Assembly (NCBI GenBank): GCA_041752315.1 | Contig: JBGSHJ010000064.1 | Span: 38,695-102,694 of the forward strand | DNA: 64,000 nucleotides | Reading direction: 5' to 3' | Source of the DNA: SYFY01 sp041752315 | Lineage (GTDB): Bacteria > Pseudomonadota > Gammaproteobacteria > Pseudomonadales > Azotimanducaceae | Shown: one piece after another, positions 42,605 to 52,900 of the stretch | Numbering within the stretch: the stretch's first letter is position 1 | How the letters are laid out: each line of letters opens with the position of its first letter | Program-made: the position numbers and the translations under genes | The notes under the pieces: generated by a model | Databases searched by the model: none | The model's input: the letters and a program-made list of their open reading frames with translations, nothing else | Told to the model about the DNA's origin: nothing

Positions 42605-43807
42605 ATGCCCAGTTCAGAACACTTCCAGGCAAGACTGCTTCAATCGATCGTTGCGGCTTGCGTCCTCTCCCTTGTCGCCCTGTCGGCGGCCGCCGAACCG
42701 AAAATCGTCCGGGAAGGCAAAGGCAACAGGATCGTAGCGGCAACGCTGGAGGTTGAAACCGTCGATTCGGTCGACTACACCGAGTCTGACCCACTACCCC
42801 TGCCGGTGGCCGAGGAATTCTCGGAAGCTCTCGCAACGGATGACATGGTCAACAACCTAGTCCATGGCGTTTCCCAGGAACCTGCCCGGTATTTCCAGGG
42901 TGCCGTTGGTAATGGAGAGAAGTCCCCGGTGTTTCTTGGGAAACCCAAACGAAGCAGCCAAACCAACGAAGAACTAGGCGCGGCGCCGGAGGCCCATGGC
43001 ACTGCGAATCGCCCGTTCACGACTGCCCGGGCGGATGGCGCCACGGGTACCACGACCAATATCTATCCCTGGCGAGCGGCAGGACGTTTGTTCGCAACCA
43101 TTCCTACGGTCGGCAACGGAACCTGCTCGGCATCATTGATAAAGCGGGGCCTGGTTGTCACCGCAGCACACTGCGTGTCGAAGTTCGGCGTTGGAGTTGG
43201 ATCGAACATTCGATTTGTCCCTGGCTATCGTAGTGGACAGGCGCCTTTCGGAACCTGGCAGGGTGCTCAGGTCCGGATTCTGGCCTCTTACATCAATGGT
43301 ACGGACCAGTGCGCGGCAGGCGGGTCAGGGGTAGTTTGCCGCAACGACGTTGCGGTGCTTACACTCGCGCCGCAAGCCGGAAAGTTTCCCGGCACTCAAA
43401 CCGGCTGGTACGGGTTCGGGTCGGGAGCTGCCGGGTTTACCAACAGCGGGCTCACTCACATCACGCAGCTTGGCTATCCAAGCTGTCTCAACAATGGTGA
43501 GTTGATGCAGCGAAACGATGCTCAGGGTGCAATAACCGCCTCGTTCGTGAACAACACCGTGATCGGCTCATTGATGTGCGGTGGTTCCAGCGGCGGACCA
43601 TGGTTGATCAACTTCGGACACCCTTCGCAGTTGACCGGTGCATCGACACCGGCACAATCGGCCGCAAACGCAGTCATCGGTACAACAAGCTGGGTATCGG
43701 GTGGCACAGGCGCAATCAAGCAGATGGGGGCAAGTCCGTTCACGAGCCAGAACATCGTAGCATTGGTCAACGCCGCTTGCGCCGCAACGCCGGCTGCCTG
43801 CAACTGA
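42605..43807 (+). CDS. trypsin-like (S1) serine protease, secreted
   Basis: 400 aa from ATG 42605 (GAGGAG 9 nt upstream). Signal peptide SIVAACVLSLVALSAAAEP. A pro-region of roughly 120 residues is followed by the protease domain: GTCSASLIKRGLVVTAAHC (His189), CRNDVAVL (Asp248) and GGSSGGPW (nucleophile Ser329). Paired Cys residues (C-S-A-S to AAHC, and others) suit an exported disulphide-bonded enzyme. The Asp-189-type specificity residue was not identified, so cleavage preference is unknown. It is followed by the secreted propeller-like gene on the same strand. Confidence 0.93.
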   Translation: MPSSEHFQARLLQSIVAACVLSLVALSAAAEPKIVREGKGNRIVAATLEVETVDSVDYTESDPLPLPVAEEFSEALATDDMVNNLVHGVSQEPARYFQGAVGNGEKSPVFLGKPKRSSQTNEELGAAPEAHGTANRPFTTARADGATGTTTNIYPWRAAGRLFATIPTVGNGTCSASLIKRGLVVTAAHCVSKFGVGVGSNIRFVPGYRSGQAPFGTWQGAQVRILASYINGTDQCAAGGSGVVCRNDVAVLTLAPQAGKFPGTQTGWYGFGSGAAGFTNSGLTHITQLGYPSCLNNGELMQRNDAQGAITASFVNNTVIGSLMCGGSSGGPWLINFGHPSQLTGASTPAQSAANAVIGTTSWVSGGTGAIKQMGASPFTSQNIVALVNAACAATPAACN

Positions 43808-44029
43808 ACGCAGGATTCCTGAGTTGCTCACTGGAAGGGTAGAAAACGCTTTGTAATGCCCGGTTCAAAAGTGGCCGTGCCTCCCCATCGCATCCGCGAC
43901 GCAGGTAGCACGCAAGTAGTTTGTCTTGACAACGGCGAGCATGCAGAGGTAGTTATGAGTTCGTGCGGGGGCGGCGTTCGGTCTCGCCACGTTTCGAAAG
44001 TCCACTTCATCGCCCAGAGGGGTGCAGTC

Positions 44030-44827
44030 ATGCGAAACTCCACACTTCGATCCCGAATCTGCCTGTCCCTTGTCATGTCACTCGTGCCGGTCACCTTGCT
44101 CAACGCAACCGAGGCAGGCGAAGCCTTGCCGCTGACTTCGAATACGCTTTACATGTGCGAGTTTCGAAGCAATGGTTCGCTGTTCAAGCTCAATCCGGCA
44201 AATGCGGCAGCAGCGGTCGTCGGCGCGCTGCAGGTCAGCCCACAATGCACGGACCTCGCGTTTCGCGGTACGACCTTGCTTGGGGCCACATTCACCAAAC
44301 TGATGACCATCAATCCCACCACAGGCAAGGCGACGCTGAAATCGCAGACCTACGGCAGCGGCATCACGGGAATCAATGCGCTGGTGGTCCAACCATCGAC
44401 CAACAAAGTTTTTGGTGCTGCATCCGTGGCTCCGGGCAAGTTTGTCGAAATCAATCCAAATACTGGTCGAGCCAATGTCGTTGGCCAATTTGGTACGGGG
44501 CTTGGATCTGCTGGCGATCTTGTCTTCCGGAACGGCGTTCTGTACGCGTCACTGACCAGAACTGGGAGTTCGGGACAAACATTCCTTGCACGTGTTTCCC
44601 TCAGCAGCGGGACAATGGGCAGGGCGACGCTGGTAGGTTCGATTCGGCGTGTCGTGAATGGGAACACGGTGTTCCTGCGGGACGTGTGGGGACTTGAGGT
44701 ACGCAACGGCGTCATGTTTGGCGCAATGCGCACAGGCGAATTGCTGCAGATCAACCCGAACACTGCAGTGGCAACCCTGGTCGGGGACAACAACAAACTC
44801 CAGGCAGGTCTAGCTCGATCCCCTTGA
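44030..44827 (+). CDS. secreted beta-propeller-like protein of unknown function
   Basis: 265 aa from ATG 44030 (AGAGGGGTG upstream); the longer frame to 43856 has no signal. Signal peptide ICLSLVMSLVPVTLLNA. Then come repeated blades of about 45 residues with the pattern LF-x-LNPANAAA, LMTINPTTGKATL, FVEINPNTGRANVVGQFG, LLQINPNTAVATLVG, that is (I/L)NP-x-(T/A)-(G/A)-x-A. This resembles NHL/YVTN or DUF4394-like propellers found in surface proteins. No catalytic motif is visible. It lies 223 bp after the serine protease gene. Confidence 0.7.
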   Translation: MRNSTLRSRICLSLVMSLVPVTLLNATEAGEALPLTSNTLYMCEFRSNGSLFKLNPANAAAAVVGALQVSPQCTDLAFRGTTLLGATFTKLMTINPTTGKATLKSQTYGSGITGINALVVQPSTNKVFGAASVAPGKFVEINPNTGRANVVGQFGTGLGSAGDLVFRNGVLYASLTRTGSSGQTFLARVSLSSGTMGRATLVGSIRRVVNGNTVFLRDVWGLEVRNGVMFGAMRTGELLQINPNTAVATLVGDNNKLQAGLARSP

Positions 44828-44888
44828 AAGGTTCGTCAGATCCATCGGAGAGATCAGGCAACCGAGCCTGCGCATCGGTAGTCGATTT

Positions 44889-45797
44889 CTAGGGAGACAC
44901 ATCATTTGCGAGTTCCTCGAGTAGCGCTTTGGCATGACTACTGACGCTTGGGTCCGGGTCGTCAACCGCCTCGTCGAGTCGAGTACTCAGTGCGTCCGTC
45001 GTCGTTGTTGCGGACAGGCGGTGCGGGTAGACCATGGCATCCAGCACGCGTCGGCGCACCTGGGGATCACCGCTGGAGAGCACTGCCTGCAACTGGTCCG
45101 GTGGCAGCGGGATACCGTGGTTGACTGAGCTGTCCAGCGCCTGTAACTGCACCCGATCATCTGGATCAGACAGCGCATCAACGAGATGCATGGTCGCATC
45201 AGTACCCAAGCGAACTGCCAGTGCATCCAATGCAGCGGAGCGGGTTCCCGCGTCCGGATCGGTGAGCTTTAGCACGAGATCATCTACGCTCGCCCATGAA
45301 TCGAGTGGCACCGGAGCCATGAGGTGGCCTGCGCCGGCCGGATAAACCCATGCGGCTCGTGTACCTGCAAGGGCAGCCTGGAAAAAAAAAGTGTCGTGAT
45401 CTTCCAGCAGTTTCGCAAGACCGTTGGTCAGCGGAGTATCGGTCACCGAGCCCGACAGCAGAACGCCGTTCAACTCAGGCGAGACCACGAAGTTTATGCC
45501 TGAAATCCTGCCGATTTCGTCGACAATTGCAGCCAGGCTTCGATCCTTGAATTGCCAAGAGACGCGGCCTTCGAGGATTCGGATGTAATCCTTCCCATGG
45601 CTCTCCGGCTTCGCAACTGACCGAAGGGTGATGGAACCCTCTGGCAATGTTTCAGGCGATTTGGAACTTGCATCTCCAGCCACCAATGGATTGGCAGAAG
45701 GCACCGCTTCATGGCATCGCGACTGAAACGAATGGTTAGCCCATATGAGCATGCAAGCGGTCGCAATCCCTAGAAGATAGATCAACAGCAGCTTCAT
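44889..45797 (-). CDS. STN-domain plus HEAT-repeat exported protein
   Basis: A 302-aa protein. An N-terminal hydrophobic segment (LLLIYLLGIATACMLIWA) is a signal anchor. Residues about 78-140 match the secretin/TonB short N-terminal (STN) domain: VSWQFKDRSLAAIVDEIGRISGINFVVSPELNG, then SVTDTPLTNGLAKLLE. Residues about 170-300 are HEAT-like repeats (DPDAGTRSAALDALAVRLG, DPDDRVQLQALDSSVNH, DPQVRRRVLDAMV, DPDPSVSSHAKALLEEL). STN domains normally sit in secretins or TonB receptors; here no barrel follows. It could be a periplasmic adaptor, but that is inference. It is a single gene, convergent with the propeller-like gene. Confidence 0.8.
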   Translation of the reverse strand: MKLLLIYLLGIATACMLIWANHSFQSRCHEAVPSANPLVAGDASSKSPETLPEGSITLRSVAKPESHGKDYIRILEGRVSWQFKDRSLAAIVDEIGRISGINFVVSPELNGVLLSGSVTDTPLTNGLAKLLEDHDTFFFQAALAGTRAAWVYPAGAGHLMAPVPLDSWASVDDLVLKLTDPDAGTRSAALDALAVRLGTDATMHLVDALSDPDDRVQLQALDSSVNHGIPLPPDQLQAVLSSGDPQVRRRVLDAMVYPHRLSATTTTDALSTRLDEAVDDPDPSVSSHAKALLEELANDVSP

Positions 45798-46880
45798 CGT
45801 TGCACCCGAACTATACCTGGTGGAGCCAATATTATCCTGTCCAGCGCCACGTCAGGCTGCGTCCTGATGGATGCGCGAATTGCTGTCAGGAAGAAGGCAC
45901 CATCATGCGATTTGGCGGATAGGCTTCAGAAGTCTTCCGACAGATCCTGTCCGCATCGGAGCGCTTATGAATGCGGGCAGGTTCACCAGATCCGATCAAA
46001 CTGTCGAGGTAGCATACGTCAAGTGTGTCAACGCCAACGATCAGGAAGACAAATTCTGTCGCGATCGCTTTCAGATCGACCCATTGGCTTTTCAATGTCA
46101 ATTTGGAAAGTGGGCAAATCGCCAGGTTCGGTATTCTTGGCGAGCTTCGTCTGAAGAGATTCGACCTCTTGTCGATCAGCTAGACACGAAAAGCAGGATG
46201 ATGATGTCGATTGCGATGCGGTGGCTGCGCAAGCTGACAAGCCAGATTTCAGAATGTTGAAATAGGCACAACACTGCGTGGTGAAGGACTCGCCACGCTG
46301 GCGGGGCAGGGTAGCCAACAGCAATGGAGGAACTGACGCTGCATCTGTGTAACCTGATCGCCGACAACAAGCCCTACAACGGAACGAAAAAACGACTTGG
46401 CTTTCGGACGCCGACTCAGCACTGCAACAACCAGCAACGACTCTTGCACCACTTCAGACCTGAACCTGAAGCTCCGTTGAGAATTAGCATGGAAAGTCGG
46501 ACGTTCAGATCGAGCACACTGAGCCGATGTTTCGATCATTCGCCGAGCGCCGCAGGACAGGCAGACATGGCGGCGTTTGCACGGGAACGCCTCCCGGTGC
46601 TCGTGGGCGACCGCCGCTCTTCGTGCGCGTGAAGCCGTGTTCAAGTCGGCCGCAACGCAAATGGCCCCCGAATTCGGCGAATTCCGATAGGTTCTGGGCG
46701 TTACCGTACAGACCGCATCCTTTCTAGCTGAGATCGTCGTGGAGCGGACTTTATCGTGCGCGCCTTTTTCTCTCTGTTACCTACCAACGGCGCATCGCTG
46801 TTCACGGTTGTCGTCCACCCAAAAAATTGCACGACGTTTGACGTGACTGCAACGGTTCATTGATAACAGGGAAACTTAAA
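45798..46880. other. 1.1 kb without a recognisable gene
   Basis: Frames such as 45871-46260 (+), 46249-46644 (-) and 46324-46632 (+) are short, overlap and have no domain-like features. The stretch looks like degraded or foreign DNA between the STN-HEAT gene and the ice-binding gene. The 3' part must hold the promoter of the latter. Confidence 0.5.
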
Positions 46881-49223
46881 ATGCACGACATGAAATTACT
46901 GCAGCGATGGTTCCTCATCGTTGCTACCTGCGCCGCGATCAACGCGGCACCCTTCCACTCGGCATTGGCGGCGGTCGCCCCGTCTCTGGGTACGGCGGAT
47001 GATTTCGCGGTGCTGGGTGCTGCAGAGGTGACCAATACGGGCCCGACCATCATCACCGGCGGCGACCTGGGTGTCAGCCCAGGCACAGCGGTCACCGGTT
47101 TCCCTCCTGGACTCGTCGTCGGAGGGACCATACATGCGGCCGGTGCGGTCGCCGGTGGAGCCCAGAACGACAACACTACCGCGTACAACGATCTGGCCGG
47201 TCAGGCATGCGATTTCGAGTTGACGGGCCAGGATCTGGGTGGAAAGACGCTCATTCCGGGCACCTACTGCTTCACGTCCTCGGCCCAGTTGACCGGAGCG
47301 CTCACGCTCGACGCGGGGGGCAATCCCGATGCGGTCTGGGTGTTCCAGATCGCGAGTACCCTCACGACGGCAAGCAACGCATCCGTGCTGCTCGTCAATG
47401 GTGGTCAACCGTGTAACGTGTTCTGGCAGATAGGGAGCTCCGCGACCCTCGGTACGGACACGTCGTTCATAGGAAACATTCTTGCGCTGACGAGCATCAC
47501 GCTCACCACCCGCACAGCCTTGATTGGTAAGGCGCTGGCGCAAACCGGTGCAGTGACGATGGATTCCAACACCATCGGCTCCGCCAACTGCTCCGTGCCG
47601 CCGAACACGCCTGTCCCGCCCACCTTGGGCAAGGCCTTCAGCCCGGCCACCGTTGGCGAGGGCGCTACGTCGACCCTGACCATCACGTTGAGCAATCCTG
47701 ACGCCACGGCCGCGACCCTGAGCGCGGCACTGACCGACACATTGCCCACCGGCCTGTTGATCGCCACCACGCCCAACGCCAGCACCACTTGCACGGGTGG
47801 AACGGTTACGGCTGTCGCGGGCGGCTCGACGGTTTCTCTCTCTGCCGGCTCGTCGATCCCGGCCAACAGCTCCTGTACGGTGACGGTGGACGTGACTGCG
47901 GCCAGCGGTGGCAGCTACATCAACGTGCTCCCCGCCGGTGCCCTGCAGACTGACAACGGCGACAACACCGCCCCGGCGATTGCGACCTTGACCGTTCCCG
48001 ATGATACGGCACCTACGGTCGGCAAGGCTTTCAGCCCAGCCACCATTGGCGCAGGCGTAACCACGACGCTGACCATCACCCTGAGCAATGCCGACGCCAC
48101 GGTCGCGACCCTGAGCGCGGCACTGACCGACACATTGCCCGCCGGCCTGTTGATCTCCACCACGCCCAACGCCAGTACCACGTGCACCGGCGGAACGGTT
48201 ACCGCGGTCGCGGGCAGTTCGACGGTGTCCCTCTCGGCTGGCGCGACGATCCAGGCCAATAGCTCCTGTACGGTGACGGTGGACGTGACCGCGGCCACCG
48301 CGGGCAGCTACGTCAACTCGATCGCCGCCGGAGCCTTGCAGACCAACCACGGTGACAATGACGCCCCGGCCATCGCAACCGTGACAGTGACCGTTATTCC
48401 GCCTGCTGACGTCCCACCCACGGTCAGCAAGTCCTTCGGTCCCGGCACCATCAACCCGGGCGGCGTTTCGATCCTCACGATCGTCTTGCACAACCCGAAC
48501 CCCACGGTCGCTACCCTGACCGCACCGCTCATCGACACGTTGCCTGCTGGCGTCGTGGTTGCCGGGAGTCCCAATGCCAGTACAACGTGTACCGGCGGAA
48601 CGGTTTCGGCCGTCGCGGGCAGCTCGACAGTGTCCCTCTCGGCCGGCGCCTCGATCCCGGCGAACGGTTCCTGTACGGTCAAGGTGCGCGTGAAGGCGGC
48701 GACCAAGGGCACCTACATCAACACACTGCCTGCCGGCGCGCTGCAGACCGACCTGGGCGTCAACGTGGTGCCGGGGGCTGGGACCCTGATCGTCATCCCG
48801 AATGGCAAGCCGCCCACGCTCCTCAAGAAGTTCAGCAACACCAGCATCCGGGCCGGCGTAGTAACGAGACTCATCATTACACTGCGCAACCCCAACAGCA
48901 CAGCCATCACCCTTACTGCCCCGCTGATCGATAACCTGCCCAACTGCATGGTTGTGGTTGGCGGTGCCAGTACCACCTGCGCCGGCGGAACGGTTACGGC
49001 CGTGGCGGGCAGTTCGACGGTGACCTTGACGGGAGGCACCATCCCGGCCAATGGCGCCTGCAGGGTGACGGCGCGGGTGACCGCGCACGTGATCGCCACG
49101 CTCCGGGAACACAGTGCCAACTGCGTCAACGTACTGCCTGCCGGCGCGCTGCAGACCACCAAAGGCAGCAACCTCAAGCCGGCCACCGCGACTCTGACCA
49201 TCAGAATCCCGGATAGCGGTTAG
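46881..49223 (+). CDS. ice-binding-like (DUF3494) secreted protein with four DUF11-like repeats
   Basis: 780 aa from ATG 46881 (GGGAA 8 nt upstream). Signal peptide near FLIVATCAAINAAPFHSALA. Residues about 30-235 form a DUF3494 ice-binding domain: LGTADDFAVLGAAEVTNTGPT, GGDLGVSPG, AYNDLAGQAC, GVYCF-type GTYCFTSSAQLTGALTLDAG, AVWVFQIASTLT, and NVFWQIGSSATLGTDTSFIGN. The rest is four tandem modules of about 120-130 residues, each with KAFSPATVG-like opening, LTITLSNPDAT, and CTGGTVTAVAGSSTVSLSAG, as in DUF11-like adhesin repeats. It may bind ice or act as a long surface adhesin. The modules are alike at DNA level, showing recent expansion. The last module (KKFSNTSIRAG) is the most diverged. 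Confidence 0.88.
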   Translation: MHDMKLLQRWFLIVATCAAINAAPFHSALAAVAPSLGTADDFAVLGAAEVTNTGPTIITGGDLGVSPGTAVTGFPPGLVVGGTIHAAGAVAGGAQNDNTTAYNDLAGQACDFELTGQDLGGKTLIPGTYCFTSSAQLTGALTLDAGGNPDAVWVFQIASTLTTASNASVLLVNGGQPCNVFWQIGSSATLGTDTSFIGNILALTSITLTTRTALIGKALAQTGAVTMDSNTIGSANCSVPPNTPVPPTLGKAFSPATVGEGATSTLTITLSNPDATAATLSAALTDTLPTGLLIATTPNASTTCTGGTVTAVAGGSTVSLSAGSSIPANSSCTVTVDVTAASGGSYINVLPAGALQTDNGDNTAPAIATLTVPDDTAPTVGKAFSPATIGAGVTTTLTITLSNADATVATLSAALTDTLPAGLLISTTPNASTTCTGGTVTAVAGSSTVSLSAGATIQANSSCTVTVDVTAATAGSYVNSIAAGALQTNHGDNDAPAIATVTVTVIPPADVPPTVSKSFGPGTINPGGVSILTIVLHNPNPTVATLTAPLIDTLPAGVVVAGSPNASTTCTGGTVSAVAGSSTVSLSAGASIPANGSCTVKVRVKAATKGTYINTLPAGALQTDLGVNVVPGAGTLIVIPNGKPPTLLKKFSNTSIRAGVVTRLIITLRNPNSTAITLTAPLIDNLPNCMVVVGGASTTCAGGTVTAVAGSSTVTLTGGTIPANGACRVTARVTAHVIATLREHSANCVNVLPAGALQTTKGSNLKPATATLTIRIPDSG

Positions 49224-49814
49224 GACTCTACTGGTTCCACGCAGGGATGGCAGAAAGGCCAAGGAAGGCCGGTTGCTGGTGAAAGGGGGACAGGGAGTCC
49301 TGTAGAGCGAAAATGCACACCCCGGCTATGCCGGGGGTGTGCCTCAACTAACAGATCTCGTATGTCTTGCCTGCGTTCGATCGCGTGCGTGCTTTTAGGC
49401 TTCGAGGCAGTGGACGCCTGCGTCGGTCCCGGTACCGGCGGTGACCAAAGGCGGCATACGCCTGAAGAAGCTGGTTCCACATGGCGAACCTGAGCGCGAC
49501 CCAAGGCCGTCGAGACTCAAACCAGAAATAGACCCGCATCGTCTTTGCAGAAGTGAACTTGGCAGTGTTGCATGTGCAGTCCGCAACGCACGCTGCGCTA
49601 GTTAGGCCATTCCCGAATTACCTGGCTACGCGCCTCGTCCGAACCAACGGGCCCCGCATTCAGCTTCGCGGAACTTTGCAGTCTCTGAAGCGCGTTTGCA
49701 CATCGGTTGCTCTTACTCACGCTGCATCATCATTTGTCGATGCATGGATCGATACACGTGCCTCGCACAGGGGATTTGATTGGCGGCCCTTTCCCGACTC
49801 CGATGTGTCGCACC
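49224..49814. other. gene-free stretch after the ice-binding gene
   Basis: About 590 bp with only short overlapping frames. It holds the hairpin at 49315-49342 and runs into a transposase remnant. No other structure was recognised. Confidence 0.45.
49315..49342 (+). terminator. GC-rich hairpin downstream of the ice-binding gene
   Basis: GCACACCCCGGC and GCCGGGGGTGTGC pair around a 3-nt loop with one bulged G. It lies 92 bp after the stop codon and has no T-run, so it is a weak terminator candidate or a REP-like palindrome. Confidence 0.4.
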
Positions 49815-49886
49815 TTTGGATTTCATGAACCGAGACATTTCCGGGTTGGCGGACTGTACTATTTCTTGACTGTCGACTTAAATGGG
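49815..49886 (+). pseudogene. remnant of REP-associated tyrosine transposase (RAYT) N-terminus
   Basis: The plus-strand text EPRHFRVGGLYYFLTVDLNG resembles the start of RAYT (TnpA-REP, IS200-like) proteins, which read RRxRVPGGTYFFTVNL. No HUH motif or downstream tyrosine follows; the frame turns into unrelated sequence within 30 codons. It lies just upstream of the oxidase-peroxidase gene, so that gene or its promoter region was joined to DNA once occupied by such an element. Confidence 0.45.
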
Positions 49887-49930
49887 ACTGCGCTGCGCGT
49901 CCCATCGAACCGGAGTGAAAGTAGCGAGCC

Positions 49931-52900
49931 ATGGTTAGGCCCAGGAGAGATAATTACAAAGCCGTATTGCGGGTAACGCCGTGGTGCGCCGTGCACACGC
50001 GCCCTGGTCTCGCCGCTCTCCTTTTCACCCTGCTTTTCACGCTGGCTGCCGGCAATGCCCTAGGCAACAGTTCGTCCGGGGCCTGGCAATCCCCGGTCGA
50101 AAACAACTGGCCCCTCATTCCGATACATGCGGTTCTGACCCCCGATGGCAGGGTGCTGACGTACGGAACCGATGGCGACGGGAATCAGACCGGGTACTTC
50201 ATCTACGATGTGTGGGACCCCTCGCAAGGCTTGTCGGAAGGACATCTGACGCTTCCGAACATGACGCTGACGGATCTCTTCTGCAGTTCATCGATCGTGT
50301 TGCCCCAGAGTGGCAGCGTGCTCATATCAGGGGGTGACAACTGGGGTGCCGCTGACACGAAGGGAAACCGCAATACAAACCTCTATGCCAATGAAACGCT
50401 GACCCGTGGCGTTAACATGTACCGGCCGCGCTGGTATGGCACATCGACAGTCCTGCCCAACGGCGAGGTTTATATCCAGGGCGGAACCGGCGGAACCGAT
50501 CGACCGGAAGTACGCAGCCTCGACGGAACGTTTCGCCTGCTCACAGGCGCAAATACCTCACCACTGCACCACTTCTACCCCCGCAATTTCCTGATGGCCG
50601 ACGGTCGGCTGTTTGGATACGACATCAAAGGGAACATGTCCATCACCGACCCTGCAGGTGTCGGAGCGCGCAGCAGCCTTGGTCAATTTACCAGCGGCTA
50701 TGCGGGATCCAATGGAAGCTCGGCGCTGTTTCGGCCAGGCAGTATCCTGCAACTCGGCGGCAACTCCAGCGCAGTCATGGTCATCGACTTCACCAGTGGC
50801 GCTCCGGTGCTTACGCCGACGCAGTCATTGTCCTCGCTACGCAAATGGGTGACCGCGACAGTGCTTCCCGACGGACAGGTTCTCGCCACCGGAGGCAGCT
50901 CCCGTGCGAACGCGTTGGTGGGCGTGAACAACGCTGCTGAAATCTGGAATCCCGAGACCGGACGCTGGCTGGTCGGCGCCAGTGGTGGACGGGCCCGGCT
51001 TTATCACTCCGTTGCCCTGTTGCTCCCCGATGCGAGCGTACTGGTGGCTGGCGGGGGTGCCCCCGGTCCACTGGATAATCGCCATGCTGAAATCTATTAC
51101 CCGCCATTCCTTTTCAGTGGCGACCAACTCGCCGCCCGGCCGTCAATCCTCGACGCCCCGACGCAGATCGAACTGGGTGAGACTTTCCCGGTAGAAGCCG
51201 ATTCGAGCGCAATCCAGAGAGTCACGCTGGTAAGAACCGGCGCGGTAACGCACAGCTATGGCGCGGACCAGATGTTTCTGGAACTGGCCTTTTCACGAAA
51301 CGGCGGCTCCCTGTCCGTCAAGGCCCCGGTCCAAGCAACCGAGGCGCCACCCGGCTACTACATGCTGTTTCTCTTCAACTCTTCCGGCGTGCCGTCGGTC
51401 GCCCGGATCATTCAAATCGGTATCACCGACAGAGACACGATCCCGCCTTCGATCCCTGCGGGACTTACAGTCTCCGAAGTTTCCGACACCAGCGTTGCGC
51501 TGAGTTGGGCAGCTTCCCGCGACTCGGGTGGATCGGGCCTCGAGAACTATCGCGTCTACAGGGATCCTGACGCCACGCCGGTCGGCGAACCGGTTAGCAC
51601 TGCATTCAATAACACGGCGCTCGCCCCGCTCAACTCCTACGCCTACCGGGTATCGGCAATAGATGCTGCGGGCAATGAATCGGCGCCTTCAGCCGCTGTA
51701 TCGGCGACGACGTCAAACCCGGCGTCCAATGAATCGTTGAACCTGACACTCCCGACAGCCCAGCTGACCCAGGTCAATCTCACTGATCTGGGGACCTCGG
51801 ATTGGGTTCACTGGGGATTGAGTACTGCAGGCTCGGTCAATCGCAAGGCGAATGTGCCGCTTCAGATCAGCGGTCTTTCTAGAATAGGCGCAACGCTCGC
51901 TCGCTTTGCCCATCAGCCGAGCGCCTGGACGCCGCACACATGGAGAGATGGCACCCCTGTCGCCACCAGGACAGGATTCGCGGGTGGAATTCGTGTTGGC
52001 GGGCTCAACAAGGGATACGAGATTTCCGCGCCCGCAGACACGACCGACCGTCGGTTGTACGTGTTTCTCGGCGGTCAAAACACCTTGAGCAGCATTGAAG
52101 CGAGTATCTCCGGTTCAGGTGCCCCGCCGGTTCTGCGTCAGATTGGCAACATCTCCGGGAAGTACCGGCACATGCTCACTATCAGCTACCGTGCAGACTC
52201 AGCGGGGCAACGATTGCGGGTGCGCCAGGTGATCACTGCCGGCACAGGGCAGATCCGCATTCAATCCGCGAGCCTGCAGGCAGACAGCGGGCCAGTGAAC
52301 CGGCCGCCGGAAGTCACCAATCCCGGCACGCAGAACGACATCCTCGACGTTCCCGCCCAACTGCAGATTCAGGCGACCGATCCCGACAATCAGGTCCTGG
52401 TCTTCTCGGCTGAAGGTTTGCCATCCGGCATCACGATCGACTCCGCAACCGGCATGCTCTCAGGCACGCCGTCACAACCCGGGATTACCACCGCAACCGT
52501 TTCTGTCACGGATGGCCAGAGGACTGCAAGCGTCGTATTCACATGGACGATTCTTGCGGCTGCGCCCCTCCAGCTTGAGCCGATGCCCGTTCAACCAGCC
52601 GTGCGCGCCGGTACCACCGTGTCCTATACCGCACTCGTTTCCGGTGGGGTCAATCCAAGGTTCAAATGGACTTTCGGTGACGGGACAGAAACCGCCTGGA
52701 TCGTCTCGCCCTCGACGACCCATGTCTATGACCAGGCTGGACTGTTCTGGGTAACGCTGGCCGTCACCGATGATCGGAATGTCCAGAGAACGACGACCTT
52801 CCAGCAGTTCGCGCATAACGCGTTGACGCCTTTGTCACCCGCGATGTCGACCAGCATCGTTTACGCCTCAGGCAAGCTGTGGGTCGTCAATCCGGACAAT

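Noticed and set aside
46324..46644. Candidate small genes in the gap before the ice-binding gene
   Set aside because: Competing frames on both strands, no RBS and no recognisable features.
46896..49262. 788-codon open frame on the minus strand opposite the ice-binding gene
   Set aside because: It is an Arg/Gly-rich shadow kept open by the repetitive GC-rich coding strand; it has no signal, domain or RBS, while the plus strand has a clear DUF3494 protein.
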